Assembly: GCF_000708675.1 (NCBI RefSeq)
Contig: NZ_JELR01000002.1
Span: forward strand, 1,690,228 to 1,754,227
Direction: 5' to 3'
Source: Microbulbifer sp. HZ11
Lineage (GTDB): Bacteria > Pseudomonadota > Gammaproteobacteria > Pseudomonadales > Cellvibrionaceae
Length of the DNA: 64,000 bases
The notes beneath the pieces were generated by a model. It searched no databases, was not told where the DNA came from, and was given only the letters and a program-made list of their open reading frames with translations. Position 1 is the first letter of the stretch, and each line of letters begins with the position of its first letter. Below are positions 8,416-17,529 of the stretch, piece by piece. The translations under genes were made by a program, and so were the position numbers.

Positions 8416-8704
8416 CAGGTTTGCATGAGCGTCTTATTTGCTCTGTGGCAAACTCATACGGAACGTACATTGTTTTAATGATATCTAGGCTGTATGTTTT
8501 TCGATCTCTTCCTGATTGTGTATACGTAAACTCAGTCGATCGACCAGTTACACAGACGTATGAGATTTCATAAAATGTGGCATTTCCTCGCCATCTTGGA
8601 TACTCACGTATGAGCCAGCAATGCTGGTAGCTTTGCATACAAGATAGAGTGTTCAATTGTTGGTTTTTTGATCGTTCCGGGGTTGTTGGGGCAGGATTAC
8701 ATTT
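8416..8704. other. Spacer upstream of the DISARM operon
   Basis: No gene supported. It should contain the promoter of the eight-gene DISARM unit, though I cannot assign a clear -35/-10 pair. AGGA at 8693-8696 is the ribosome site of the methylase gene. Confidence 0.4.
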
Positions 8705-9745
8705 ATGGCGATGACTTGTGTAGATCTCTTTTGTGGTGCTGGTGGGTTGACCCACGGGTTCGTAAAGGAAGGCTTGAAGGTTGCTGCGGGAATCGATCTG
8801 GATGGCGCATGCCAATATCCGTACGAATCGAACAATGACTCAAAGTTCCTGGAGAGGGATGTCAGTGACTTGACTGTCGAAGAGCTTGAAAGATTGTTTG
8901 GCCGCGCCAAGGTCAAGGTTCTTGCTGGCTGCGCGCCCTGCCAACCGTTCTCTACCTACTCTCAGCGATACGACATCAAGCGCAACGGGCGTTGGAGCTT
9001 GCTCTATGAGTTCGCTCGACTGGTGGAAGGCACCATGCCGGATATCGTCACCATGGAGAATGTTCCTACGGTAGAGAAGCACGAGGTGTTTCACGATTTC
9101 GTGGCTGACCTCGAGGCTCTGGGCTATCACGTGTGGAGTGAAATCGTCGACAGTACCCATTACGGCTTGCCGCAGACTCGGCGACGCATGGTCCTATTGG
9201 CGTCGCTCTATGGCCCCATTCGCATGATTGATCGAACTCACAGTAAGCCTCGGACGGTAAGGCAGGTGATTGGGAGGTTGCCACCTCTGAATGCCGGAGA
9301 GTCCGCCGCCAGGGACAAGTTGCATGTCGCTGCGAAATTGAGCCCTCTCAATCTCAAACGTATTCGAGCGTCAAAGCCTGGCGGCACATGGAAGGATTGG
9401 CCGAAACACTTGGTTGCAGAATGCCACAAGGCGGAGAGCGGACGAACTTATCCCGGGGTCTATGGGCGCATGGAGTGGGACAAGCCTTCCCCAACGATGA
9501 CTACCCAGTGCTTCGGTTTTGGCAATGGAAGATTTGGGCACCCTGAGCAGGATCGAGCAATTTCTTTGCGGGAAGCGGCCGTGCTACAAGGATTCCCTAA
9601 GAGCTACAAGTTTGTCGCAAAGGGAGATCCGATCCACTTCAAAGTCCTCGGGCGCATGATCGGCAACGCCGTTCCCGTTGGCCTCGGGCAGGCCATTGCC
9701 AAGAGCATCAAAGTACACTTGGACGAAGTCGGCATAGCCAGCTGA
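8705..9745 (+). CDS. dcm: C5-cytosine DNA methyltransferase (Dcm family)
   Basis: 346 residues with all landmark motifs: DLFCGAGG at 7-14 (SAM binding), GCAPCQPFS with the nucleophile Cys79, ENV at 118-120, QTRRR at 157-161, a variable recognition region about 200-270, and the C-terminal GNAVP helix. It transfers methyl from SAM to C5 of cytosine at an unknown site. It begins the DISARM operon, 4 bp before vsr. In class 2 DISARM the self-marking enzyme is a C5 methylase (DrmMII), but here a class 1 adenine methylase follows as well, so it may be either an added modification module or a paired Dcm-Vsr unit. ATG at 8705 follows AGGA by 8 bases. Confidence 0.93.
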   Translation: MAMTCVDLFCGAGGLTHGFVKEGLKVAAGIDLDGACQYPYESNNDSKFLERDVSDLTVEELERLFGRAKVKVLAGCAPCQPFSTYSQRYDIKRNGRWSLLYEFARLVEGTMPDIVTMENVPTVEKHEVFHDFVADLEALGYHVWSEIVDSTHYGLPQTRRRMVLLASLYGPIRMIDRTHSKPRTVRQVIGRLPPLNAGESAARDKLHVAAKLSPLNLKRIRASKPGGTWKDWPKHLVAECHKAESGRTYPGVYGRMEWDKPSPTMTTQCFGFGNGRFGHPEQDRAISLREAAVLQGFPKSYKFVAKGDPIHFKVLGRMIGNAVPVGLGQAIAKSIKVHLDEVGIAS

Positions 9746-9749
9746 TTTG

Positions 9750-10190
9750 ATGAAAAAGCCCCGGAGTTCACCGCCCAAGCCTTCGTCCCCTGCAGCACGC
9801 AAGCGAATGGAGGCTACGGCGCAGCGAGATACCGGGGCGGAATTGAAGGTTCGGAGGCTATTATTCGCCCGTGGTCTGCGCTATCGGGTTGACTATACGG
9901 TACTCACTCAGCCCCGGAGGAAAGCGGATATCGCTTTTACACGAGCCAAAGTTGCAGTCTTCATCGACGGCTGCTTTTGGCACGGTTGCCCCGAACACGG
10001 AACTTGGCCAAAGGCCAACGCTGCCTTTTGGCGCGACAAAATAAACACCAATAAGAAGAGGGATCAGGATACCAACCGACGTTTGGAAGCCGAAGGCTGG
10101 TTGGTCATCCGGGTCTGGGAACACGAAGCGCCCGAAGAGGCTGCAGACAAGATTGTGGCAGCCCTGTCGAGCAGAAAATTCAAGCAGTAA
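9750..10190 (+). CDS. vsr: Very short patch repair endonuclease Vsr
   Basis: 146 residues of the Vsr family: the metal-ligand Asp in KADIAF (residue 60) and the FIDGCFWHGCP signature (71-81) with Trp77 and His78. Vsr nicks 5' of the T in T:G mismatches that arise when 5-methylcytosine deaminates, and is typically encoded beside the cognate C5 methylase, as here. The N-terminus RKRMEATAQRDTGAE matches the conserved start of the family. ATG at 9750 is used (TTG at 9747 precedes it). It lies between dcm and drmD in the same transcript. Confidence 0.92.
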   Translation: MKKPRSSPPKPSSPAARKRMEATAQRDTGAELKVRRLLFARGLRYRVDYTVLTQPRRKADIAFTRAKVAVFIDGCFWHGCPEHGTWPKANAAFWRDKINTNKKRDQDTNRRLEAEGWLVIRVWEHEAPEEAADKIVAALSSRKFKQ

Positions 10191-10201
10191 GGGGGTGTCG
10201 A

Positions 10202-13200
10202 GTGGGCGCAACATCGGCGCAGGTAGTATCCGAGTCCTTTTCCAATCCGCCCGAACCAGGGCAGCTCGTCGAGGTACGGCGCCGCCAATGGATCGTGGCG
10301 GACACCACACAGTCTGAGGATGTCGCACTCAACGGTAGTCGCCAGCATTTCGTCAAACTGACTTCGATAGACGAAGACGCGCTGCGTGAAGAGCTCGAAG
10401 TCGTCTGGGAGATAGAGCCGGGCGCCCACGTCATCGAGCGGAAAGGACTTCCGGCCATTACCGGCTATGACGATTCCGAACGCCTCGAAGCCTTTTTGGA
10501 TGCGGTCCGCTGGGGGGCGGCCACCAATGCAGATAGAGGTTTCCTACAGGCTCCTTTCAGAAGCGGCGTCGGTATCGAGGATTTTCAGCTTGATCCCCTG
10601 GTGAGGGCAATTGACCTTGCTCGCGCCAATCTATTGATTGCCGATGACGTTGGTCTGGGAAAGACCATTGAGGCCGGGTTGGCAATCCAGGAGCTGCTAC
10701 TGCGGCACCGGGCTCGCAGCGTTATGGTGGTTTGCCCAGCGTCCCTCCAGGAAAAGTGGCGAGTGGAGATGCTCGAAAAGTTCGGGCTCGAATTCAAGAT
10801 CGTCGATACCGAGTACGTCAAGCAGCTACGACGTGATCGGGGGATCCATGCCAACCCCTGGACATCTTTCCCTCGCCTAATTTGTTCCATGGACTGGATG
10901 AAGGCGGGAGAAGCGATGCGGCTACTGCGTGACATTCTCCCGGTACACCCAACGTTCCCACGTAAGTTCGACATATTGGTCGTCGACGAAGCACATAACA
11001 TAGCCCCCTCCGGATCAGGCAAGTATGCCGTAGAGAGTCAGCGAACGAGGCTGATTCGTACCATCGCGCCTCATTTCCAGCATCGTTTGTTCCTGACTGC
11101 TACTCCCCACAATGGCTATACGGAATCGTTCACCTCGTTGCTCGAGCTATTGGATGACCAGCGTTTCGCCCGAAACGTATTGCCGGACGAAGCTCAACTG
11201 GCACAAGTCATGATCCGGCGGCTGAAGACGGACTTGGAAGACAAGGACGGTAACCCGCTTTATCCCAAGCGCAAACTAAAAGCGCTTGGGGTTGATTACA
11301 CCGAGCAAGAGCGAGAGGTTCACCGGCTATTGCAGGCATATGGTGAAGCGAGGATGAATTCTGCCCAGGGCAGCCAAGCAAGATTCGGTACCAAGTTCAT
11401 TAACAACTTGCTGAAGAAGCGACTCTTTTCTTCGCCGGCTGCGTTTGCATCGACGCTGGAAAAGCACGTCAACAGTATTCATTCTGGTCCTCAAGACAAG
11501 AAGAAAGATGCCATCGGCGACAGAATCCTTCGTAAGGCGATCGCCAAGTCTCAGGAAGACTATGCCGACGATCAAAGCTATGAAATGGCGCAGGCCGAAG
11601 CCGTGGAAGAGGCCAGCCGCCGGGTGCCGCCGTTGACTGAACAGCAGAGCAAGTTTTTGGCGCCCATGCGGGCATGGGCACAGACCGCCATGAACCAAGT
11701 GGATAGTAAGGCTCAGGCGCTCCTCGACTGGTTGGAATCTCACCTTAAGGAGAATGGTAAATGGAATGGCAAGCGCGTCATTCTCTTTACCGAATACAGG
11801 ACGACCCTGGATTGGCTGCACAACTTTCTCGCCAGTCATGACTTCGGCGGTGAGCGCCTCGCCATATTGCATGGGGGAGTGGATCATCAGGACAGAGAGG
11901 TCATCAAGGCTTCGTTTCAGGCGCACCCTGATCAATCAGAGGTTCGAATCCTTTTGGCGACCGATGCTGCCTCCGAGGGTATCGATTTACAGAACCATTG
12001 TAACTATCTGGTCCACCTTGAGATTCCATACAACCCCAATGTCATGGAGCAGCGTAACGGCCGTATCGATCGTCACGGTCAAAGAGAGAAAGAAGTTTTC
12101 ATTTGGCACCCGGTAGACGCGGATACGTCCAAGGGCGCAATTGGCGGCCACGCCGATGACATCCTGCGTGCACTTCGCAAGATCGACTCGATGCGCCAAG
12201 ACCTCGGTAGCGTGAATGCCCTGATCGAACCGCAGATTTCTCAGGTCTTGGAGGGTACGAGAAATGAACTCGAAACCGCCGTCGCCGAGAAAAAGATGGC
12301 TTCGGCCAAGCGCTATATGCGTGCAGACGCGCGACTGAAGGAGCGTATCCAGAAGCTGCATGATCGCCTGATCGAAACCCGCGAAGATTTTCATCTCACA
12401 CCAGATCGCATCCAAGCAGCCGTCGACACGGCGTTGCGGTTGGCCGACAAGCCACGCCTGAAGTCGATCGAGCTAGCAGGAGCACCCTCTGGCACCGTGT
12501 TCGAAATGCCTCCGCTTTCAGGCACCTGGGCGCGTTGTGCCGAGGGGCTGGAACACCCGCACACTCATAAAATACGTCCGATTACTTTCGACCATGAAGT
12601 AGCCAAAGGTCGCGATGATGTCGTATTGGTGCACATGAACCACCGCTTGGTACAAATGTGTCTCCGCTTGTTGCGTGCCGAGGTCTGGGCACAAGAAGAC
12701 GTCAAGAAACTCCATCGTGTCGCCGTAAAGGCATTGCCAGACGATCAATTGGAAGGGCCTGCGGTCGTCGTACTCTCACGCTTGGTCATTACCGGTGGTA
12801 ACCACCACCGCCTTCACGAAGAATTGATCGAATCGGGTGGATTCCTATCAGGTGACGCCTTCAAGCGAGAACCGCGTGTTGGCGAAGTCCGGCGATGGCT
12901 GAGCGAGTCATCGCCTTGTCGAGTCAGTGATGCGACTACGGCTGCGCTCAAGACCCGATTCGACCGGGTTATCGGCTCCGTTCAATCCGCGGTCGATAGC
13001 AGGGCAAATGAACGTTTGAAGAGTTTGGCCAATACCCTGCGTATCCAGCAGGAGAAAGAGACCAAAGACATCAACGATGTGCTCGATGAACTCGAAAGAA
13101 CCATCAGCAATGAATTGAAGGCCGAAAAGCAACCTGAGCAGTTGGGTTTCACGTTCGAGGATCTCACCGAGGTCGAGCGTACCCAGCTCAAGCGAGACAC

Positions 13201-13363
13201 GCAGGCGCTGGAGGCAAGATTGGCCCGTATCCCCGAAGAGCGAGAGAACGAAGTCGCCGCCATTGCCAGACGCTTCGCCGAGCCATCCGAGCACACATTC
13301 CCTGTCGCGGTAATCCTATTGGTGCCGGAATCACTCGCCGAACACGTGGAGCAGGAGCAGTAA
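10202..13363 (+). CDS. drmD: DISARM SNF2-like helicase DrmD
   Basis: 1053 residues. SF2/SNF2 motifs: GLGKT (151-155), CPASLQEKW (178-186), DEAH (262-265), TATPHNG (299-305), then the second lobe with FTEYRTTLDWL, ATDAASEGIDLQ near 586 and QRNGRIDRHGQ near 615-625. The C-terminal 400 residues are helical with long charged segments. DrmD is the class-1-specific DISARM helicase. Start is a GTG at 10202 after AAGGGGG. It sits 11 bp after vsr and 2 bp before drmMI, so co-expression is near certain. Identity rests on domain type, size and the complete downstream neighbourhood. Confidence 0.9.
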   Translation: MGATSAQVVSESFSNPPEPGQLVEVRRRQWIVADTTQSEDVALNGSRQHFVKLTSIDEDALREELEVVWEIEPGAHVIERKGLPAITGYDDSERLEAFLDAVRWGAATNADRGFLQAPFRSGVGIEDFQLDPLVRAIDLARANLLIADDVGLGKTIEAGLAIQELLLRHRARSVMVVCPASLQEKWRVEMLEKFGLEFKIVDTEYVKQLRRDRGIHANPWTSFPRLICSMDWMKAGEAMRLLRDILPVHPTFPRKFDILVVDEAHNIAPSGSGKYAVESQRTRLIRTIAPHFQHRLFLTATPHNGYTESFTSLLELLDDQRFARNVLPDEAQLAQVMIRRLKTDLEDKDGNPLYPKRKLKALGVDYTEQEREVHRLLQAYGEARMNSAQGSQARFGTKFINNLLKKRLFSSPAAFASTLEKHVNSIHSGPQDKKKDAIGDRILRKAIAKSQEDYADDQSYEMAQAEAVEEASRRVPPLTEQQSKFLAPMRAWAQTAMNQVDSKAQALLDWLESHLKENGKWNGKRVILFTEYRTTLDWLHNFLASHDFGGERLAILHGGVDHQDREVIKASFQAHPDQSEVRILLATDAASEGIDLQNHCNYLVHLEIPYNPNVMEQRNGRIDRHGQREKEVFIWHPVDADTSKGAIGGHADDILRALRKIDSMRQDLGSVNALIEPQISQVLEGTRNELETAVAEKKMASAKRYMRADARLKERIQKLHDRLIETREDFHLTPDRIQAAVDTALRLADKPRLKSIELAGAPSGTVFEMPPLSGTWARCAEGLEHPHTHKIRPITFDHEVAKGRDDVVLVHMNHRLVQMCLRLLRAEVWAQEDVKKLHRVAVKALPDDQLEGPAVVVLSRLVITGGNHHRLHEELIESGGFLSGDAFKREPRVGEVRRWLSESSPCRVSDATTAALKTRFDRVIGSVQSAVDSRANERLKSLANTLRIQQEKETKDINDVLDELERTISNELKAEKQPEQLGFTFEDLTEVERTQLKRDTQALEARLARIPEERENEVAAIARRFAEPSEHTFPVAVILLVPESLAEHVEQEQ

Positions 13364-13365
13364 TC

Positions 13366-16300
13366 ATGTACGAGAAGAAATCCCACGGTGTATGGCTGTC
13401 ACTGCTCGAAGTCTCTGGCCCCTTTCTTGCGGAGGGGGTGCTAGAGGCACACTTTCCCCAGGGGTTGGACGAGCTGGATCCGCAGAAGAAAAAATTGCTG
13501 CGGCAAGCCTATGACGAGTGGCGGGAAGCCCAAGATGGTGATGATCCACAGTTCGCGGAGTTGCACCAAGCTTGGATCGATCTGGTGCTCAAGCAGGGGC
13601 TTGAGTTGGACGAAGACGATGATGCCGACGTTCTGAAATCCACAAACCTCCTTGGGGCCGACATTAAGCTCGAGCTGCCGGAGCACGACGTCACCATTCG
13701 GCCCGACTTTGCCGTGGTGGCGGCCGAAGGCGAGTTGCCAAGTTTGCTGATCAAGACTCTTCCTGCTGGTGCCGATCTAGAAGCGGTCAGTAAGACAGAC
13801 TCGTGGGCGGCCAGCCCAGTCGAGCGCATGGTTCAGTTGTGTCGGGCGACCAAGGTGCGCCTGGGATTGTTGACCAATGGCGAGCGCTGGATGCTCATCG
13901 ATGCGCCAGAGGGCGGTGTCACTACCTATGCTAGCTGGTATGCACGCTTGTGGGGACAAGAGCCGATAACCTTGCAAGCCTTCGTCAATCTACTGGGCAT
14001 CCGCAGGTTCTTTCTGGATCCCAGCCAGCAACTACCTGCGCTGTTGGACGAATCTCTCAAGCATCAAGACGAGGTCACCGATGCGCTCGGCGATCAAGTG
14101 CGACGCGCTGTCGAGGTTCTCGTCCAGGCCCTGGACCGGGCGGATCAGGATCGTGGGCGGGAGCTGCTGCGCGACGTAGAGCCCGCGGAACTCTACGAAG
14201 CCGGTTTGACGGTGATGATGCGCTTGGTGTTCCTGCTGAGTGCCGAAGAACGGGATCTGTTACTGCTGGGAGACGAGCGATACGAGGCGCACTACGCCGT
14301 ATCCACGCTGCGCATGCAATTGCGGGAACAGGCAGGCCTCCACTCCGAAGAGATCTTGTCTCATCGCCGCGATGCCTGGTCGCGGTTACTCGCTATCTTC
14401 CGTGCCGTCTATGGCGGGGTGGAGCATGAGAAACTACGCATGCCCGCCTTGGGCGGGTCGCTGTTCGATCCAGACCGCTTCCCGTTTCTCGAGGGGCGTG
14501 CCAAGGGGTCGGATTGGCGGCATGACCCGGCCCAGCCCTTGCCCATCGACAACCGTACCGTTCTGCTATTGCTGGATGCGATCCAGCTCTTTCAGGGCAG
14601 AACCTTGTCCTACCGTGCGCTTGATGTCGAACAGATAGGCTACGTCTACGAGGGCCTATTGGAGCGTACCGTAATTCGGGCCGAAGACGTCACCTTGGAG
14701 CTGGATGCCACTCAGAAGTCAAAGAAACCCTGGTTGACTTGGGGTGAGCTGGAAGACGCCCACTTGAATGGCGACAAGGCCGTAGCGAAACTCTTACAGG
14801 AACGCACCGGTAGTTCTGCCTCACGCGTAAAGAATGACTTGGCCAAAACCGTCACTGATGTCGACAAAGATCGATTGTTGACGGTTTGCCATGGCGATCA
14901 AGAACTACGTGACCGCTTGGCGCCCTACTACCATTTCATGCGAATCGACCCTTGGGGCTATCCACTGATCTACCCAAAAGACGCCTTTATGGTGGCGACG
15001 GGTAGTGACCGCCGTGAAACCGGCACGCACTACACACCCAAGACCCTGACGGAGTCCATCGTCAAAGAGACACTGGAGCCATTGGTCTATGTCGGGCCTG
15101 CGGAGGGACGGGAGCGCAAAGACTGGGAGCTGAAATCTCCTGCAGAGCTGCTGGACCTAAAGATCTGTGATCTCGCCATGGGGTCTGGGGCTTTCCTCGT
15201 CCAGGTGTGCCGCTGGTTGTCGGAAAGATTATTGGAGGCTTGGGCCCAGACAGAAGCTCAAGGCAGCTCGGTTACGGTCGACGGTCTAGTCGTCGATCAG
15301 CTCAATGCCCAAGAGCCACTTACACAAGATGCCGAACAGCGCTCGGTAACAGCTCGCCGCTTGATCAGCGAGCGCTGCCTTTATGGTGTTGATTTCAACC
15401 CATTGGCCGTGGAGCTGGCTAAGCTCTCTATTTGGTTGGTGACTCTTGCGAAGGGGCGTCCCTTCGGCTTCCTTGATCACAATCTGCGTCACGGCGATAG
15501 CCTTCTGGGTATCACCAATCTCGATCAGCTTCATTACCTCAACATGCAGCCGTCCAAGATCAGTGAAGGCGGCGGGGTAAGTAGACAACTTTTTTCCGAC
15601 AAAGTAGAAGGTGCGGTCAAGGAGGCGATCGAGCTACGCATGGCGCTGCGCCAACGCCAAATACTCGATATCCATGACGTCGAAGTGATGGCGCATTTGG
15701 ATCAGCAAGCTAGGGATAAATTGGAACTACCGGAGCTGGTTGCGGATGGCTTAGTCGGCGAGACCTTAAAGGGCGCAGGCAAGAAGAGCGACGTCGCCAT
15801 ACTTGCGATCGAAGCTGGGAAGGCGTTTGAGGGTGAAAAAGATGCAGTTGAAGTATTGAGGCGGCGAGCCCGGGCAGCCTTGAATGACGGCCTGCCTAAT
15901 GCTAAGCAAGCACGTAAAGCATTCCATTGGTGCCTGGAGTTTCCTGAGGTCTTTCTGGGAGACAAGCATGGATTTGATGCAATCGTAGGCAACCCACCAT
16001 TCTTAGGTGGGCAAAAGATCACTGGTGCCATGGGCGACAGCTATCGGGACTATTTGGTAGAAACGATCGCTAACGGTAAGCGAGGATCGGCTGACTTGGT
16101 TGCTTACTTCTTCATCAGGGCCAAATCGATCATAGCGCGTGAAGGTTTTTTCGGACTCATTGCCGTCAACACTATTTCGGAAGGCAATACCCGGGAGGTG
16201 GGGCTGGATTCGGTTCTAGAAACTGGCTCGGTCATCTATAGAGCTAATCCGAATGTCGACTGGAAAGGTGAAGCGAATGTCGTTACGAGCAGCGTGTTTT

Positions 16301-17529
16301 TTTCCGCGAGCAAATGGCTTGGGGCGAAGCATATTGGTGTAAGACGCGTCAACAATATCAGCTCGGCGTTGACGCAGCGTGAAAATTGGAAACCAGTAAA
16401 GTTGAAGCAAAGCAGCGGTTTGGTATTCCAGGGCGCAATTATTCTCGGTGACGGGTTCATCGTAGACAATGAAACCTATGCAGATTGGATGGGCCGTGGT
16501 GACGAATCTTGTGAAGTGGTTTTTGATTATTTGATTGGGAGGGAGGTCAATCAGTCTCCCACTCATAACCCGGGAAGGAAGGTCATCAGCTTCTTTGATT
16601 GGAGTGAAAGAAAGGCAAAGAACTATGGCAGCGCTTACGATTACGTTGTGGCAAATGTTAAAGGTGAAAGGGAAAAGGGGAAAGACAAAGGAGCGCGGGA
16701 AAATTGGTGGCGATATTTGAGACCAAGACCTGAGCTATTCCACCTCATTGGAAGAGGGCATGACTTTGAGAGACACCCAAAAAATTGGGATAAGAACCAA
16801 CCGCCTCTAGATCGTGTATTAGTATTTGCCACTGGAGCAACAAAGTATCCTTGCTTCACTTTTGTACCGAATACCTATATCTACGCAAACACTCTCTGCG
16901 TGGTCGCTAGTCAGAGCTATGCGTTGTTTTCTTGCTTGTCATCGGATTTACATGCCATTTGGGCGTGGGAGCATGGGTCAAGAATGAAACAAGATCTCCG
17001 TTATACGCATGGTGACATTTTCGAGACCTTCCCCTTTCCTGACGGCGTATTGTCGGACACACACGTGCGGCTTTCTGAACTCGGTGAAAAGTTTTTTGAA
17101 ATTCGAAGTCAGTACATGAAATCCAATGATAAGGGGATGACGAAGTTCTACAACGATCTGCATAACCCAGCCCTCCAGAGTGAAGAACTGAAAACTCTGC
17201 GAGCAGTCCAGGCGGAAATTAATAGCGCTGTGCTTGAAGCGTATGGTTTCGATGATATTGATCTGGAACATGGGTTCGATAGCGTAGGCTATCTTCCAGA
17301 GGGTAAAAATATACGATTTACGATCAGTGAGCTTGCAAGGGAAGAGCTGCTATACCGCTTGGCAATGCTTAATAAGGAGCGGCATGAGATGGAGTCATCG
17401 GCCAAGGCCAAAGTGGGAAGGGTTGTTTCTATCAAGAAATACGAGAAAAAAACATTGGGTGGGGATGATCTTAGAGAAGTCGCCGAGCCCAAGCCGCAGT
17501 TGGATATATTTGGGCGAGGTGATGAATGA
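13366..17529 (+). CDS. drmMI: DISARM N6-adenine DNA methyltransferase DrmMI
   Basis: 1387 residues. SAM motif DLAMGSGAFLVQ near residue 602 and the catalytic NPPF near 874 define a gamma-class N6-adenine methylase like those of type IIL/PglX enzymes; a target recognition region follows to the C-terminus. The first 550 residues carry an N-terminal restriction/recognition-like region. In class 1 DISARM this enzyme marks host DNA; loss in the presence of the other genes is expected to be harmful. No intact PD-(D/E)XK nuclease motif is obvious. Its stop overlaps the next ATG (ATGA at 17526-17529). Confidence 0.9.
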   Translation: MYEKKSHGVWLSLLEVSGPFLAEGVLEAHFPQGLDELDPQKKKLLRQAYDEWREAQDGDDPQFAELHQAWIDLVLKQGLELDEDDDADVLKSTNLLGADIKLELPEHDVTIRPDFAVVAAEGELPSLLIKTLPAGADLEAVSKTDSWAASPVERMVQLCRATKVRLGLLTNGERWMLIDAPEGGVTTYASWYARLWGQEPITLQAFVNLLGIRRFFLDPSQQLPALLDESLKHQDEVTDALGDQVRRAVEVLVQALDRADQDRGRELLRDVEPAELYEAGLTVMMRLVFLLSAEERDLLLLGDERYEAHYAVSTLRMQLREQAGLHSEEILSHRRDAWSRLLAIFRAVYGGVEHEKLRMPALGGSLFDPDRFPFLEGRAKGSDWRHDPAQPLPIDNRTVLLLLDAIQLFQGRTLSYRALDVEQIGYVYEGLLERTVIRAEDVTLELDATQKSKKPWLTWGELEDAHLNGDKAVAKLLQERTGSSASRVKNDLAKTVTDVDKDRLLTVCHGDQELRDRLAPYYHFMRIDPWGYPLIYPKDAFMVATGSDRRETGTHYTPKTLTESIVKETLEPLVYVGPAEGRERKDWELKSPAELLDLKICDLAMGSGAFLVQVCRWLSERLLEAWAQTEAQGSSVTVDGLVVDQLNAQEPLTQDAEQRSVTARRLISERCLYGVDFNPLAVELAKLSIWLVTLAKGRPFGFLDHNLRHGDSLLGITNLDQLHYLNMQPSKISEGGGVSRQLFSDKVEGAVKEAIELRMALRQRQILDIHDVEVMAHLDQQARDKLELPELVADGLVGETLKGAGKKSDVAILAIEAGKAFEGEKDAVEVLRRRARAALNDGLPNAKQARKAFHWCLEFPEVFLGDKHGFDAIVGNPPFLGGQKITGAMGDSYRDYLVETIANGKRGSADLVAYFFIRAKSIIAREGFFGLIAVNTISEGNTREVGLDSVLETGSVIYRANPNVDWKGEANVVTSSVFFSASKWLGAKHIGVRRVNNISSALTQRENWKPVKLKQSSGLVFQGAIILGDGFIVDNETYADWMGRGDESCEVVFDYLIGREVNQSPTHNPGRKVISFFDWSERKAKNYGSAYDYVVANVKGEREKGKDKGARENWWRYLRPRPELFHLIGRGHDFERHPKNWDKNQPPLDRVLVFATGATKYPCFTFVPNTYIYANTLCVVASQSYALFSCLSSDLHAIWAWEHGSRMKQDLRYTHGDIFETFPFPDGVLSDTHVRLSELGEKFFEIRSQYMKSNDKGMTKFYNDLHNPALQSEELKTLRAVQAEINSAVLEAYGFDDIDLEHGFDSVGYLPEGKNIRFTISELAREELLYRLAMLNKERHEMESSAKAKVGRVVSIKKYEKKTLGGDDLREVAEPKPQLDIFGRGDE

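Noticed and set aside
8327..8815. 162-codon minus-strand frame across the start of dcm
   Set aside because: Overlaps the methylase start and the hypothetical gene; no recognisable features.
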